A stretch of 64,000 nt of DNA from Pseudoruegeria sp. HB172150 (GTDB lineage: Bacteria > Pseudomonadota > Alphaproteobacteria > Rhodobacterales > Rhodobacteraceae). The notes below the pieces were generated by a model. The model ran no database searches. It was not told the DNA's origin and was given only the letters and a program-made list of their open reading frames with translations. The position numbers and the translations under genes are program-made. The stretch spans positions 434,001 to 498,000 of the forward strand of contig NZ_JAATNG010000001.1 of the NCBI RefSeq assembly GCF_013184805.1. The letters run 5' to 3'. Shown here one piece after another: positions 8,493 to 17,229 of the stretch (positions are counted from its first letter, which is position 1; each line of letters begins with the position of its first letter).

Positions 8493-9121
8493 CGGGCGTA
8501 GGTCTCGATCATCCAGGCGAGCATCGTCGCGTTCAGGATATGCCAGAGGAAATGCGTGCCGATTGGGAGGCGGGCGCAGAGCGCACTGTCGAGACTGCGG
8601 ACGCTGATCGAAATGGTCAGGAGCGCGGCGCCCATCGCAAGATTGCGGGCCGTCTCTGGGTAGCGGCGGGATAGCACAAGCGCGTAACCGGCGATGAGCA
8701 GGACCACCGGCCAGTATTCAGCGGACACCCGGAAGAACGGCAGGCGGCTGAGGAGAAATGCTGCCAGTCCCGCCACCGGCAGGAAGGCGAAGGTCGCGAA
8801 GAGCGAAACGTTCATCGGCTGCAGCAAGTAAGTTCGGGTCGCCGCGTAAAGGTAAAGCAGCACGAAGAGCAGGATCGACAAGCTGTCCGCGGCGCCGGTC
8901 CAGGCGATGGCGAAGACGTGCCAGGAGAGCGATGCCAGCCCCACCAGAGCGAGCAGCAGGATCATTGCCCGGACATAGGGGAGTTGCCGGCCGCGCAACC
9001 TGCGCCACATGATAAACGCGGCGATCAGGAAGGCCGCGTTCGACATCGCGTTCAGTGGTTCGGCCAGAAGGCCGGGGCCGAGCCGCTCGCAATAGGCGTC
9101 GATTTGTGCGGTCCAGTTCAT
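8471..9121 (-). CDS. Ceramidase-domain-like integral membrane protein
   Basis: A 216-residue protein with about seven membrane segments. It starts MNWTAQIDAYCERLGPGLLA and has EPLNAMSNAAFLIAAF near the N-terminus, a SWHVFAIAWTGAADSLSI motif in the middle, and GTHFLWHILNATMLAW near the C-terminus. The spaced His/Asp residues inside membrane helices match the CREST/alkaline ceramidase superfamily, which are zinc-dependent hydrolases of lipid amides. Sphingolipids are rare in this bacterial group, so the substrate is more likely another N-acyl lipid. That function is inferred from the fold pattern only. Confidence 0.78.
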   Translation of the reverse strand: MNWTAQIDAYCERLGPGLLAEPLNAMSNAAFLIAAFIMWRRLRGRQLPYVRAMILLLALVGLASLSWHVFAIAWTGAADSLSILLFVLLYLYAATRTYLLQPMNVSLFATFAFLPVAGLAAFLLSRLPFFRVSAEYWPVVLLIAGYALVLSRRYPETARNLAMGAALLTISISVRSLDSALCARLPIGTHFLWHILNATMLAWMIETYARHVTSTE

Positions 9122-9179
9122 GTGACTGTGCGGACTTCCCTGCTATCTGTCGGTAGCACTCATATTAAGGAGCGATTCC

Positions 9180-9872
9180 ATGAAGATCACCTGGCTTGGA
9201 CATGGCAGTTTCCGGATCGAGATCGCGGACCAGATCCTGCTGGTCGACCCCTGGTTCACCGGCAACCCCGTATTTCCCGAGGGAAAGAAGGAAGAAGCCA
9301 CCGTTGGCGCGACGCATATCCTGCTGACCCACGGGCATGGCGACCATGCGACGGACGCGGTGCCGCTTGCCTCGGATCTGGGTATACCGGTGGTCGGCAT
9401 CTTCGACCTGATGAGCTTCTGGGAAGGCCGGCATGACATCAAGATCATCGGCATGAACAAGGGCGGCACCGTGGCGCTGGGCGAGGTCAAGGTGACGATG
9501 GTGAACGCGGAGCATTCGTCGTCGATCGCTTCGGATAACGGGCCGATCTATTCCGGGGCGGAGGCCGGGTTCATGATCGAGGGCGAGGGTCATGTGATTT
9601 ATTTCTCTGGCGATACCGACGTGATGGCCGACATGAAGGTGTTCAACGACCTGCACAAGCCGGATATCGGCATTCTCTGCGCCGGCGGGCATTTCACCAT
9701 GGACATGCGGCGCGCGGCTTATGCGGCGAAGGAATTCTTCGACTTCAAGACGGTGATCCCGTGCCACTACAAGACTTTCCCGCTGCTGGAGCAGTCCGCG
9801 GACGAGCTGAAGGCGAAGCTGCCGGGGGTCGACGTGCTGACGCCGGAGGTGATGGAGTCGGTGACGCTGTAG
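9180..9872 (+). CDS. UPF0173 metal-dependent hydrolase (metallo-beta-lactamase fold)
   Basis: A 230-residue stand-alone metallo-beta-lactamase domain. MKITWLGHGSFRIEI is the N-terminal hallmark of UPF0173. The metal-binding HxHxDH motif is present as THGHGDHATD, and downstream come YFSGDTDVMADM and IPCHYKTFP with the last ligands. These hydrolases are widespread and their natural substrate is unproven. A good GGAG Shine-Dalgarno precedes the ATG. The gene is divergent from the ceramidase-like gene, with 58 bases between starts. Confidence 0.92.
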   Translation: MKITWLGHGSFRIEIADQILLVDPWFTGNPVFPEGKKEEATVGATHILLTHGHGDHATDAVPLASDLGIPVVGIFDLMSFWEGRHDIKIIGMNKGGTVALGEVKVTMVNAEHSSSIASDNGPIYSGAEAGFMIEGEGHVIYFSGDTDVMADMKVFNDLHKPDIGILCAGGHFTMDMRRAAYAAKEFFDFKTVIPCHYKTFPLLEQSADELKAKLPGVDVLTPEVMESVTL

Positions 9873-9890
9873 CGCAGCGGGGCGGTTGCG

Positions 9891-9912
9891 TCTTCTGGCT
9901 CACCTGAGCGGA
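9891..9912 (+). repeat. Short dispersed intergenic repeat, copy A
   Basis: TCTTCTGGCTCACCTGAGCG followed by GA matches the shared core of three other intergenic copies (25102, 35432, 39433), consensus AGCTTCYGGCYCACCWAV plus GCGGA. It lies 18 bases past the UPF0173 stop. This is the most diverged of the four. Confidence 0.55.
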
Positions 9913-10003
9913 TCGGGATCGGCAAGCGCGGCTCGGGCTTGAAGAAAGCCGGCGCGGCGGCTAGAAGCCTGCGCCAGCACCCCGGGGTATCGGAGAGAGA
10001 GAC

Positions 10004-10753
10004 ATGGCCGGCCATTCAAAATGGGCGAACATCCAGCACCGCAAGGGCCGCCAGGACGCGGCGCGGTCGAAGCTGTTTTCCAAGCTGTCGAAGGAGATCA
10101 CCGTCGCGGCGAAGATGGGCGATCCCGATCCGGACAAGAACCCGCGCCTGCGGCTGGCGGTGAAGGAAGCCAAGGGGCAGTCGATGCCCAAGGACAATAT
10201 CGACCGCGCGATCAAGAAGGCGACCGGCGGCGAGGGCGACGATTACGAGGAAATCCGCTACGAGGGCTACGGGCCCGGCGGGGTGGCCGTGATTGTCGAG
10301 GCGATGACTGACAACCGGAACCGGACCGCCTCTACCGTGCGGTCGACCTTCGGGAAGAACGGCGGGAACCTGGGCGAGACGGGCTCTGTCTCCTTCATGT
10401 TCGAGCGGAAGGGTGAGGTGACTTATCCTGTCGATGCGGGCGATGCGGATACGATCATGCTGGCGGCGATCGAGGCGGGGGCGGAGGATGTGGAGAGCTC
10501 GGAAGAGGGCCACATCATCTACTGCGCCGATACGGATCTGAACGAGGTGGCGACGGCGCTGGAGGCGGCGCTGGGCGAGAGCGACTCGACCAAGCTGATC
10601 TGGAAGCCGACCACGACCACCGAGCTGGACCTGGACGGGGCGACCAAGCTGATGCGGCTGATCGAGGCGCTGGAGGATGACGACGACGTCCAGCGGGTGA
10701 CGGCGAATTTCGAGGTCTCCGACGACGTGATGGAGCAGCTCGGGGCGGCCTGA
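10004..10753 (+). CDS. yebC: YebC/PmpR/TACO1 family protein
   Basis: A 249-residue protein with the invariant N-terminus [20 protein letters not shown] and the family segment [19 protein letters not shown] at about residues 120-140. YebC proteins bind DNA as regulators (PmpR) and, in more recent work, act as ribosome-associated factors that ease translation of proline-rich or other difficult sequences. Length is normal. In many proteobacteria it sits beside ruvC, which is not the case here. Two terminator hairpins follow. Confidence 0.96.
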   Translation: MAGHSKWANIQHRKGRQDAARSKLFSKLSKEITVAAKMGDPDPDKNPRLRLAVKEAKGQSMPKDNIDRAIKKATGGEGDDYEEIRYEGYGPGGVAVIVEAMTDNRNRTASTVRSTFGKNGGNLGETGSVSFMFERKGEVTYPVDAGDADTIMLAAIEAGAEDVESSEEGHIIYCADTDLNEVATALEAALGESDSTKLIWKPTTTTELDLDGATKLMRLIEALEDDDDVQRVTANFEVSDDVMEQLGAA

Positions 10754-10759
10754 TTTCGG

Positions 10760-10782
10760 GGCGTCCCCATGGGGACGCCTTT
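10760..10782 (+). terminator. Terminator 1 after yebC
   Basis: A 9-bp stem, GGCGTCCCC/GGGGACGCC, with a 2-base loop region is followed by TTT. It begins 7 bases past the stop codon. Confidence 0.7.
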
Positions 10783-10823
10783 CAAGTCATTGATTCCAGG
10801 CGTGTTAGCGCAAACGTATGGTG

Positions 10824-10852
10824 AGGACGCGCCGGGGATGCGCGTCCTTTTT
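10824..10852 (+). terminator. Terminator 2 after yebC (tandem)
   Basis: A perfect 9-bp stem, AGGACGCGC/GCGCGTCCT, with a 7-base loop is followed by TTTTT. It is stronger than the first hairpin and only about 40 bases downstream of it. It may be a back-up terminator or end a very short transcript. Confidence 0.8.
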
Positions 10853-11032
10853 GCCTTGATGGGACGGTGGGCAGATTGCCCACCCCGCGCAGCGACACGT
10901 CACTGCTGCTTCCGACAGCAAACCTGCACTGTCAGGTGCGCAGGCGCGGTTTGAGACGTGCGGGCGCCGCAATGCCGTTGTCACCTTCCGGCCCCTATGC
11001 TGAGGTCGATTCGGGTGACAACGGGGGCGGAA

Positions 11033-12037
11033 ATGCATTTCACATTCAATCGGTTCATCGCCGCGGCGGTTGTGTCTGTGGCGGGTAGCGCGGCCGTGGC
11101 GCAGGAGTACTGGCCGGAGCTGGAAACCGGCACCATTCTCGGCTGCGAGGCGATCGAGGGGATCGGATTGTTCCGCTACGATGCGCTGACCTCGGGCGGG
11201 CACAAGCGGTTCATGATGACAGAGACCTGTTTTTCGCAGGAAGACGGCTGGTTCGTCGGCGCCGAGACCCTGCAGGGACTCGAACTCGCGCAGGAATACG
11301 GGCCGGGTGCGGGGCGCTACGAGATCATCGAGGATGGCGACCAGGCCTTTCGACGGCGAAACGTTTCGTCTGCTCCTGCGGAGATCGGACCAACCGAGGA
11401 GGACTACAGACTGGTCGCAGATCCGCCGGTGCTGCGCCAGTCCGTCTGGGTGCCGCAGCAGATCGAACGCTACGCGGGCTATGACACGGTGTATGGCGAG
11501 GTCTATTCGTTCCGGTCCCTCGCCGAAGATCTTGACGCGTTGCCAGAGGGGCGCTGGTACGCAGACAGTTACACGGTGCGCATTTCGCGGCTGGATGCCA
11601 ACGACAACGGCGTCACCGATGACAACCTGATGTTCGGGTCCATTCCCGTGCTGTTCGATGCCGGGCCGGCAGGGATCGAGATCCTGACCCAGACGGCGAA
11701 TTACAGCGGGCAGACGCTGGCGCTGGATGTCGACGGCGGCAAGGTCAGCGGGCAATATGGGTTCGTCTTCTCCAACCCGGTGCTTCCCGCGGCGCGGGAG
11801 CCGGGTGCCTATGAGACGGCGGTGGTCGAAATCAACGAGATCATGGGCCGGCTGGTGCGGGATGGCGAACGGACCCGGCTGGTCGCGTTCGGGCTGGGGC
11901 GCGCGACGCTGCGCAATGCCGCGGGACAGGTGGCGGTCGACGATGCGACGCTGAACCTGCAGGCGATCCCCGTGCCGCCCGATGTCAGCATGGACGTCTT
12001 CGAGGACATGTTTCCGGGAACGGTGTTTCCCGACTAG
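11033..12037 (+). CDS. Hypothetical secreted protein (334 aa)
   Basis: I do not recognise a family. The chosen ATG opens a good Sec signal peptide, MHFTFNRFIAAAVVSVAGSA with cleavage probably after AVA-Q, and has a purine-rich stretch just upstream. An in-frame ATG 75 bases earlier would bury the signal. The mature protein has one early Cys pair (GCEAIEG, ETCF) and otherwise reads as soluble periplasmic beta-rich sequence. DANDNGVTDDN near the middle could bind calcium. It ends at a hairpin terminator. It appears to be a single-gene unit. Confidence 0.75.
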   Translation: MHFTFNRFIAAAVVSVAGSAAVAQEYWPELETGTILGCEAIEGIGLFRYDALTSGGHKRFMMTETCFSQEDGWFVGAETLQGLELAQEYGPGAGRYEIIEDGDQAFRRRNVSSAPAEIGPTEEDYRLVADPPVLRQSVWVPQQIERYAGYDTVYGEVYSFRSLAEDLDALPEGRWYADSYTVRISRLDANDNGVTDDNLMFGSIPVLFDAGPAGIEILTQTANYSGQTLALDVDGGKVSGQYGFVFSNPVLPAAREPGAYETAVVEINEIMGRLVRDGERTRLVAFGLGRATLRNAAGQVAVDDATLNLQAIPVPPDVSMDVFEDMFPGTVFPD

Positions 12038-12049
12038 GTTTCGGCCACC

Positions 12050-12068
12050 GCGCACAGGTTCTGTGCGC
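12050..12068 (+). terminator. Terminator after the secreted hypothetical protein gene
   Basis: An 8-bp stem, GCGCACAG/CTGTGCGC, with a GTT loop is followed by TTCTTG. It lies 13 bases past the stop codon. Confidence 0.6.
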
Positions 12069-12122
12069 TTCTTGTGCGCGCCTGCGGCGGCATTACCTGT
12101 CGTCAAGCAACAGGAGGCGCAC

Positions 12123-12407
12123 ATGCAGATCGACCGGGAAGAAGGCGAGACCAAGGGCGAGTACACGGCGGAAGGCGGGGCTTACATGACCTATTCCGTC
12201 GCCGGGCCGTCGATGATCATCATCGACCATACCGAGGTTCCGGAGTCGCTGAAGGGGCAGGGTGTCGGGCTGGCGCTGGTCAGCCGCGCCGTGGAGGATG
12301 CGCGGAAGGAGGGGCGGACAATCGTGCCGCTCTGCCCCTATGCGAACGCGCAGTTCAGGCGTCACAAGGAGTGGCGGGACGTCTGGAACGGAGCACCGAA
12401 ATCATGA
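12123..12407 (+). CDS. Small GNAT-like acetyltransferase (YjdJ type)
   Basis: A 94-residue minimal GNAT domain: YMTYSVAGPSMIIIDHTEVP, then the acetyl-CoA loop LKGQGVGLALVSRAVEDARK, and IVPLCPYANAQFRRHKEW. This is the compact YjdJ/GTNAT family, whose conserved Cys and Arg in CPYANAQF have been proposed as catalytic or binding residues. The start was chosen at MQIDREEGE because of the AGGAGG just upstream; longer frames run through non-coding sequence. It overlaps the pirin start by ATGA, so the two are co-translated. Confidence 0.88.
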   Translation: MQIDREEGETKGEYTAEGGAYMTYSVAGPSMIIIDHTEVPESLKGQGVGLALVSRAVEDARKEGRTIVPLCPYANAQFRRHKEWRDVWNGAPKS

Positions 12408-13336
12408 GCTGGAATCCGGCACTGGAGCCGCATTGTCCCGATGCGGGCGGCGTGGACTCGATAGAGACGCTGATCATCCCGCGGGCGCGGGACCTCGGCG
12501 GGTTCGAGGTGCGGCGCGCTCTGCCAAGCTCGCGCCGTCAGATGGTGGGGCCGTTCATCTTCTTCGACCAGATGGGGCCGGTGGAGTTCCTGACCGGGCA
12601 GGGGATCGACGTGCGGCCGCATCCGCATATCGGGCTGGGCACCGTGACCTACCTGTTCCGGGGCGAGTTCGAGCATCGGGATTCGCTGGGGACGCACCAG
12701 ATGATCTATCCCGGTGAAGTGAACTGGATGATCGCCGGCAACGGGGTGACCCATTCCGAGCGCACCAGCGCCGCAACGCGTAGCGGGCCGTCCGACCTGA
12801 TGGGAATCCAGACCTGGGTCGCGCTTCCTGAGAAAGAGGAAGAACGCGCTGCAGGGTTCGAGCATCAGGGGCGCGACGCTCTGCCGATGCTGTCGGGCGA
12901 GGGCAAGGAGGTGCGGCTAGTGCTGGGCCACGCCTGGGGCGAAAAGGCGCCGGTGGGCGTGTTTTCCGAAATGTTCTATGCCGATGCCGCGCTGCAGCCC
13001 GGAGCAAAGTTGCCGCTGCCGGACGAGCACGAGGACCGCGGGCTATACATCCTGCAGGGATCGGTGGAGATCGCCGGGCAGCGGTTCGAGGCCGGGCAGA
13101 TGATGGTGTTCCGGCCGGGCGACGAGATCACGGTGACGGCCGGGCCGGAAAGCGCGCGGCTGATGCTGCTGGGCGGCGAGACCCTGAGCGGGCCGCGCTA
13201 TATCTGGTGGAACTTCGTGGCCTCGTCGAAGGAGAAGATCGAGGCGGCGAAGGAAGCGTGGGCGGCGGGAGACTGGGAGCAAGGACGGTTCCAGCTGCCG
13301 CCGGGGGACGAGGCGGAATTCATTCCGCTGCCGTAG
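12404..13336 (+). CDS. Pirin family protein
   Basis: A 310-residue bicupin. The N-terminal cupin carries the pirin metal signature HPHIGLGTVTYLFRGEFEHR (two His) with a later His in GVTHSERT and a Glu. The C-terminal cupin domain, about 180-300, ends FVASSKEKIEAAKEAW as in most pirins. Characterised pirins bind iron and include quercetin 2,3-dioxygenases and redox-sensing regulators, so the role here is undetermined. It is coupled to the small acetyltransferase gene and overlaps the convergent next gene by 17 bases. Confidence 0.92.
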   Translation: MSWNPALEPHCPDAGGVDSIETLIIPRARDLGGFEVRRALPSSRRQMVGPFIFFDQMGPVEFLTGQGIDVRPHPHIGLGTVTYLFRGEFEHRDSLGTHQMIYPGEVNWMIAGNGVTHSERTSAATRSGPSDLMGIQTWVALPEKEEERAAGFEHQGRDALPMLSGEGKEVRLVLGHAWGEKAPVGVFSEMFYADAALQPGAKLPLPDEHEDRGLYILQGSVEIAGQRFEAGQMMVFRPGDEITVTAGPESARLMLLGGETLSGPRYIWWNFVASSKEKIEAAKEAWAAGDWEQGRFQLPPGDEAEFIPLP

Positions 13337-13763
13337 GTGGTTCGGTTGTGTCTTTGGCTGGCCGCGCGTTGATTTCCTCGGTGAGCGCGGACAGTGCCTT
13401 CTGGGCGTAGTCGAGGCGCAGTTCGTACCTGCCGGAAGCGGTGATGAAATCGGGAGGGAGTATGCCGGCCAGTTTGAGTGTCTGGATCAGGTGTGTTCCC
13501 GAAAGGGGTATGTAGTCGGGATCTTCGCCTGAAAACCGGTTGTAGATCCTGCCCGGAAACCACCGGCTTCTTTTCTGTGCCTGAGTTGCGGTTGCGATCT
13601 TGAATTGCAGGAAATGCTGTAACCCTTCCTGATCGTGCGGGTAGCGGTCGACGGCACGGCTGAAGGCGGAGACGACGGAGCTCAGGCCAAGAACCGTGGT
13701 TTCCGCCGCGGCGGTTTGTGTTGGCGACGGTCCGCTCAGGATCTTCAGTATCGGTTGCGACAT
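13320..13763 (-). CDS. Hypothetical protein (147 aa)
   Basis: I do not recognise a family. It is a soluble, largely helical sequence. The segment HFLQFKIATATQAQKRSRWF followed by RIYNRFSGEDPDYIPLSG suggests a compact domain, and the tail is Pro/Thr-rich. There is no signal peptide or membrane segment. It is convergent with the pirin gene. The ATG and continuous coding bias support it as real, but it could be strain-specific. Confidence 0.6.
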   Translation of the reverse strand: MSQPILKILSGPSPTQTAAAETTVLGLSSVVSAFSRAVDRYPHDQEGLQHFLQFKIATATQAQKRSRWFPGRIYNRFSGEDPDYIPLSGTHLIQTLKLAGILPPDFITASGRYELRLDYAQKALSALTEEINARPAKDTTEPPTAAE

Positions 13764-13844
13764 TGGTTCTGCCTAATTCCGCAGGCAAAATGGGTCAACT
13801 TGCATCGCCAGAGGGTTCGGGGCGCATATGGAGGGCGCGGTGTC

Positions 13845-14237
13845 ATGGGGCACGAGACGATAGAGGCGTATCACGCGGCGCAGGCCGAGGCGGACCGGCG
13901 GATCTGTGATGCGCTGCGGCGGATCATCGATGACGGCGTGGCCGGGGCGGAGAGCCGGATCTGGCATGCGCATCCGGTCTGGTTTCTGGAGGGCAATCCG
14001 ATCGTCGGTTACGGCAAGCTGAAGGGCTGCGTGCGGCTGCTGTTCTGGAGCGGGCAGGGTTTCGAGACGCCGGGGCTTTCCCCCGAGGGCAAGTTCAAGG
14101 CGGCGGAAGTGCGATACACCGATGTCGGGGAAATCGACGAGGCGTTGCTTCGGCGGTGGCTCGACGAGGCCCGGACAGTACAGTGGGACTACAAGAATAT
14201 CGTGAAGCGCAAGGGGCGGCTGGAGCGGCTTGTCTGA
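13845..14237 (+). CDS. DUF1801 domain protein
   Basis: A 130-residue protein with the DUF1801/YdhG fold signature: AESRIWHAHPVWFLEGNPIV in the middle, GYGKLKGCVRLLFWSGQGF following, and a basic C-terminus KNIVKRKGRLERL. The biochemical role of the family is unknown. The start at the ATG of MGHETIEAYHAA is chosen because the longer frame upstream overlaps the divergent promoter region. Thirteen bases separate it from the next gene, so the two probably form an operon. Confidence 0.8.
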   Translation: MGHETIEAYHAAQAEADRRICDALRRIIDDGVAGAESRIWHAHPVWFLEGNPIVGYGKLKGCVRLLFWSGQGFETPGLSPEGKFKAAEVRYTDVGEIDEALLRRWLDEARTVQWDYKNIVKRKGRLERLV

Positions 14238-14249
14238 GGGGAGGACGGC

Positions 14250-14693
14250 GTGAAGGAAAAGGGATTGCGCGGCATCTGCCTGTTTTTGGTTCTGGCGATC
14301 TCGTTTGGCGGTACGTCGGCGCGGGCGGAAACGGTGCTGCTGAAGTCTGGTGCGCGGGGCGAGATGACGGTTGGTCTTTCCGCCGCGCCGGAGCGGTCCG
14401 GCGGCGCCGGGGCTGGAAACCTGCTGCTGATAACGGTTGCGCTGGCGTCGCTGGAAGGGCTGCGTCGGGAGATGGAGGGCCGGAGCCTGTGCCAGCGCTA
14501 TGCCAGGGACATCTATGGCCGGCTTGTCGCCGATGTCGGACAACTGCCGCCGGAGATTTCCGGGCTGGTCGATCCGACGGCGCCACTGGCGGCGGTGCGG
14601 GTCGCGTTCCGGCAGGCGGGGACGGACGGAGTTTCCGTCAACGTTTATCAGGACTTCGACATGCGGGGCATCGTCCCGTGCCGGCCCGCCTGA
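14250..14693 (+). CDS. Hypothetical exported protein (147 aa)
   Basis: I do not recognise a family. It starts with GTG, preceded by GGGGAGGA, and encodes a clear signal peptide (GICLFLVLAISFGGTSARAE) with cleavage after ARA. The mature part of about 120 residues has two cysteines (SLCQRYARDIYG and a penultimate CRPA) that could form a disulfide. It is presumably periplasmic. It follows the DUF1801 gene at short distance and is convergent with the argP-like gene. Confidence 0.7.
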   Translation: MKEKGLRGICLFLVLAISFGGTSARAETVLLKSGARGEMTVGLSAAPERSGGAGAGNLLLITVALASLEGLRREMEGRSLCQRYARDIYGRLVADVGQLPPEISGLVDPTAPLAAVRVAFRQAGTDGVSVNVYQDFDMRGIVPCRPA

Positions 14694-14704
14694 ACGGGCA
14701 GGGG

Positions 14705-15586
14705 TCAGTTGGGCGGGACAAGGCTCTGCCGCGCGGCGCGTAGCACCGAGGTGGTGAGTGGTTTAAGTGCCTGCGCGACGTGGCGGCTGACCTGCCAGTA
14801 GAGCGGGGTGTCGTGGGGCATGTCGGGAAGGACCGGCACGAGGCGGCCGGCGGCGATATGGGGTGCGGCGAGGGGTTCGGGGTTCATGCCCCACGCGAGG
14901 CCGGCGCAGGCGAGGTCGAGGAAGGCGTGGGTGGATGGAAGCTGGTGCGGCGTGAGCGGAACTTCGCGGCCCGCGGCGCGGGCGGCCCAGCCGTGCTGCA
15001 GCCGGTCCTTGGGGTCGAAGGCCATGACCGGGGCTGCGGCGAGGGTGTCGGCAGTGACGCCTTTGGCGAAGTGTTTCGCGTGGAAGCCGGGGGAGCAGGT
15101 GGCGATGTAGCGGAGGCTGCCGAGCGGGTGGGAATCGCAGCCCTGCAGCGGGCCGGGCGTGCCGGTGACGGCGGCCGCCACCTCTCCGCGCTTCAGCCAG
15201 TCGTGGGAATGGTCCTGATCGTCGATGACGAGGTCGTAGAGGAAGCCTTCGGCGCCGGCGAGCGCGGTTGGGAACCAGGTGGCCAGCGAGTCGGCGTTGA
15301 CGGCGATTTTCAGCGGCGCGGGGGCGAGGGTGGCGAGGTCTTCGGTGAGGGCGCGCTCCATCAGGCCGACCGCTTCGGCGTGGCGCTGCAGGCGGGCGCC
15401 GGTTTCGGTGGGGCGGCAGGGCGCGCCGCGCAGGACGAGGACGGCGCCCATGCGTTCCTCGAGCGCGCGGATGCGCTGGGAGACGGCGGAGGGGGTGACG
15501 TGGAGCTGGGCCGCCGCGCGTTCGAAGCTTCCGGTACGGAGGACGGCGGCGAGGGCGCCCAAGGCGGCGTAATCGAGCTGCGACAT
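14705..15586 (-). CDS. LysR-family regulator of the ArgP/LysG type
   Basis: A 293-residue regulator whose N-terminal helix-turn-helix, LDYAALGALAAVLRTGSFER then AAAQLHVTPSAVSQRIRALE, is the ArgP/IciA/LysG type. It is divergent from a LysE/ArgO exporter across about 70 bases, the classical arrangement in which ArgP or LysG senses lysine/arginine and switches on the exporter. The effector domain shows no unusual features. Both the sequence match and the neighbour point the same way. Confidence 0.92.
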   Translation of the reverse strand: MSQLDYAALGALAAVLRTGSFERAAAQLHVTPSAVSQRIRALEERMGAVLVLRGAPCRPTETGARLQRHAEAVGLMERALTEDLATLAPAPLKIAVNADSLATWFPTALAGAEGFLYDLVIDDQDHSHDWLKRGEVAAAVTGTPGPLQGCDSHPLGSLRYIATCSPGFHAKHFAKGVTADTLAAAPVMAFDPKDRLQHGWAARAAGREVPLTPHQLPSTHAFLDLACAGLAWGMNPEPLAAPHIAAGRLVPVLPDMPHDTPLYWQVSRHVAQALKPLTTSVLRAARQSLVPPN

Positions 15587-15656
15587 TAGTAAGGCTTAAT
15601 CCAGATAAGTTTGTTTAGTTTGCCTGATCCGAGCAGACCAGGCAATCCCGGGCGCC

Positions 15657-16265
15657 ATGAATGGATGGACCGCAGCCGCGACCGGCTTTCTGACCGGATT
15701 TTCCCTGATCCTCGCGATCGGGGCGCAGAATGCATTCGTGCTGCGGCAGGGGCTCAGGCGGGCGCATGTGTTCGCGGTGTGCCTGACCTGCGGTCTGAGC
15801 GACGCAGTGCTGATCGCGGCGGGCGTTGCCGGGTTCGCGGCGGCGGAAGCGGCGGTGCCCGGGATCGCGCCGCTGATGCGCTGGGGCGGCGTGGCGTTCC
15901 TGCTGGTCTATGGCGCGCTGTCGTTCCGGCGGGCGGCGGGGCCGGCAGAGGCGCTGGCGCCGGCGGCGGCGGGCGAGGGATCGCTGGCGAAGGCGCTGGC
16001 GACCTGCCTGGCGCTGACATGGCTGAACCCGCATGTGTACCTGGACACGGTGGTTCTGCTGGGATCGCTCTCGGCGCAGTACGAGGGCGCGCGGCTGGCG
16101 TTCGGGCTGGGCGCGACGGTGGCATCGTTCTGCTTCTTCTTTGGCCTGGGATACGGCGCGCGGCTGCTGACGCCGGTTTTCGCGCGGCCTTCATCCTGGC
16201 GGGCGCTGGAGGTCGCCGTGGGGCTGACGATGTGGGCCATCGCGGGAAAACTTGTCATAGGTTAA
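15657..16265 (+). CDS. LysE/ArgO-type basic amino-acid exporter
   Basis: A 202-residue inner-membrane protein with six predicted helices. The N-terminus FLTGFSLILAIGAQNAFVLR is the strongest signature of the LysE/ArgO family, and LALTWLNPHVYLDTVVLLG in the middle is the second. It exports lysine and/or arginine (or the toxic analogue canavanine). It pairs with the divergent ArgP-type regulator, whose binding sites should lie in the 70-base AT-rich gap 15587-15656. Confidence 0.94.
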   Translation: MNGWTAAATGFLTGFSLILAIGAQNAFVLRQGLRRAHVFAVCLTCGLSDAVLIAAGVAGFAAAEAAVPGIAPLMRWGGVAFLLVYGALSFRRAAGPAEALAPAAAGEGSLAKALATCLALTWLNPHVYLDTVVLLGSLSAQYEGARLAFGLGATVASFCFFFGLGYGARLLTPVFARPSSWRALEVAVGLTMWAIAGKLVIG

Positions 16266-16304
16266 GGGCTTGTGGCGCCGGTGGCGTGGGCGTATCGGAA
16301 GGGC

Positions 16305-17216
16305 ATGCCGGACATCACCCCTCCCCCGTCGCGGCCGCTGGCTGGCGTCCTGTGGATGCTGATCACCGGCATTCAGTTCGTCGGCGTGACGGCGGTGGTG
16401 AAATACATCGGACCCGGCATTCCGGCGGCGGAAGCGGCTTTTCTGCGCTATTCGCTGGGGCTGATCTTTCTGATACCCGCGATGCGGCCGATCTTTTCGG
16501 TGAGGCTGGACCGGGTGTCGAAGACGCTGTTCGGGATCCGCGGGCTGGTGCACACGCTGGGCGTGATCCTTTGGTTCTTTGCGATGACCCGCATCCCGCT
16601 CGCCGAGGTGACGGCGATGGGCTACATCTACCCGGTCTACGTGACCATCGGCGCGGCGATCTTCCTTGGCGAGAAGCTGGCCGTCCGCCGGATCGCGGCC
16701 ATCGGTGTGGCGCTGATCGGCGGGCTGATCATCCTGCGGCCGGGTTTCCGTGAATTGTCCGAGGGGCATATCGCGATGCTGGGCAACGGGATGCTGTTCG
16801 CCGTGTCCTACCTGATCGCGAAGGTCATGACGGGGCGGGTGCCGCCTGTCGTCGTGGTCGGCTGGTTGTCGATTTCCGTGACGGTATTCCTTTTGCCCTT
16901 CGCGATCCCGGTCTGGGTCTGGCCCACATGGGAGCAGATGGGCCTGTTCCTGATCGTTGCCGGGTTCGCGACGGGCGGGCATTACACGATGACGATGGCC
17001 TTCGCCTCGGCCCCGCTTGCGGTAACGCAGCCGGTAACCTTCCTGCAGCTTGTCTGGTCGGTGTCGCTGGGGGCGCTGGTGTTTTCCGAGCCGGTCGACG
17101 GCTGGGTCGTGTTCGGTGGGGTGCTGGTGCTGGGCGCGGTGTCTTTCATCGCCTGGCGCGAGGCGGTGCTGAAGCGGCGGGTGGTGACGCCGGCACTGGA
17201 GGAAGGGCGGCTCTGA
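16305..17216 (+). CDS. DMT-family transporter (EamA domains)
   Basis: A 303-residue protein with about ten membrane segments in two EamA repeats. The typical turn FAMTRIPLAEVTAMGYIYPV lies in the first half, and YTMTMAFASAPLAVTQPVTF in the second. DMT members export amino acids, nucleobases or other metabolites; this one cannot be assigned. An in-frame GTG at 16272 is possible, but the ATG at MPDITPPPSRPLAG gives the usual short cytosolic N-terminus. It follows the LysE gene at short distance and may be co-transcribed. Confidence 0.88.
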   Translation: MPDITPPPSRPLAGVLWMLITGIQFVGVTAVVKYIGPGIPAAEAAFLRYSLGLIFLIPAMRPIFSVRLDRVSKTLFGIRGLVHTLGVILWFFAMTRIPLAEVTAMGYIYPVYVTIGAAIFLGEKLAVRRIAAIGVALIGGLIILRPGFRELSEGHIAMLGNGMLFAVSYLIAKVMTGRVPPVVVVGWLSISVTVFLLPFAIPVWVWPTWEQMGLFLIVAGFATGGHYTMTMAFASAPLAVTQPVTFLQLVWSVSLGALVFSEPVDGWVVFGGVLVLGAVSFIAWREAVLKRRVVTPALEEGRL

Positions 17217-17229
17217 GGCCGTCGTCACG

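Noticed and set aside
6077-8674. 865-residue plus-strand frame across gatA, gatC and the AEC gene
   Set aside because: It overlaps three well-identified genes in another frame and has no recognisable domain.
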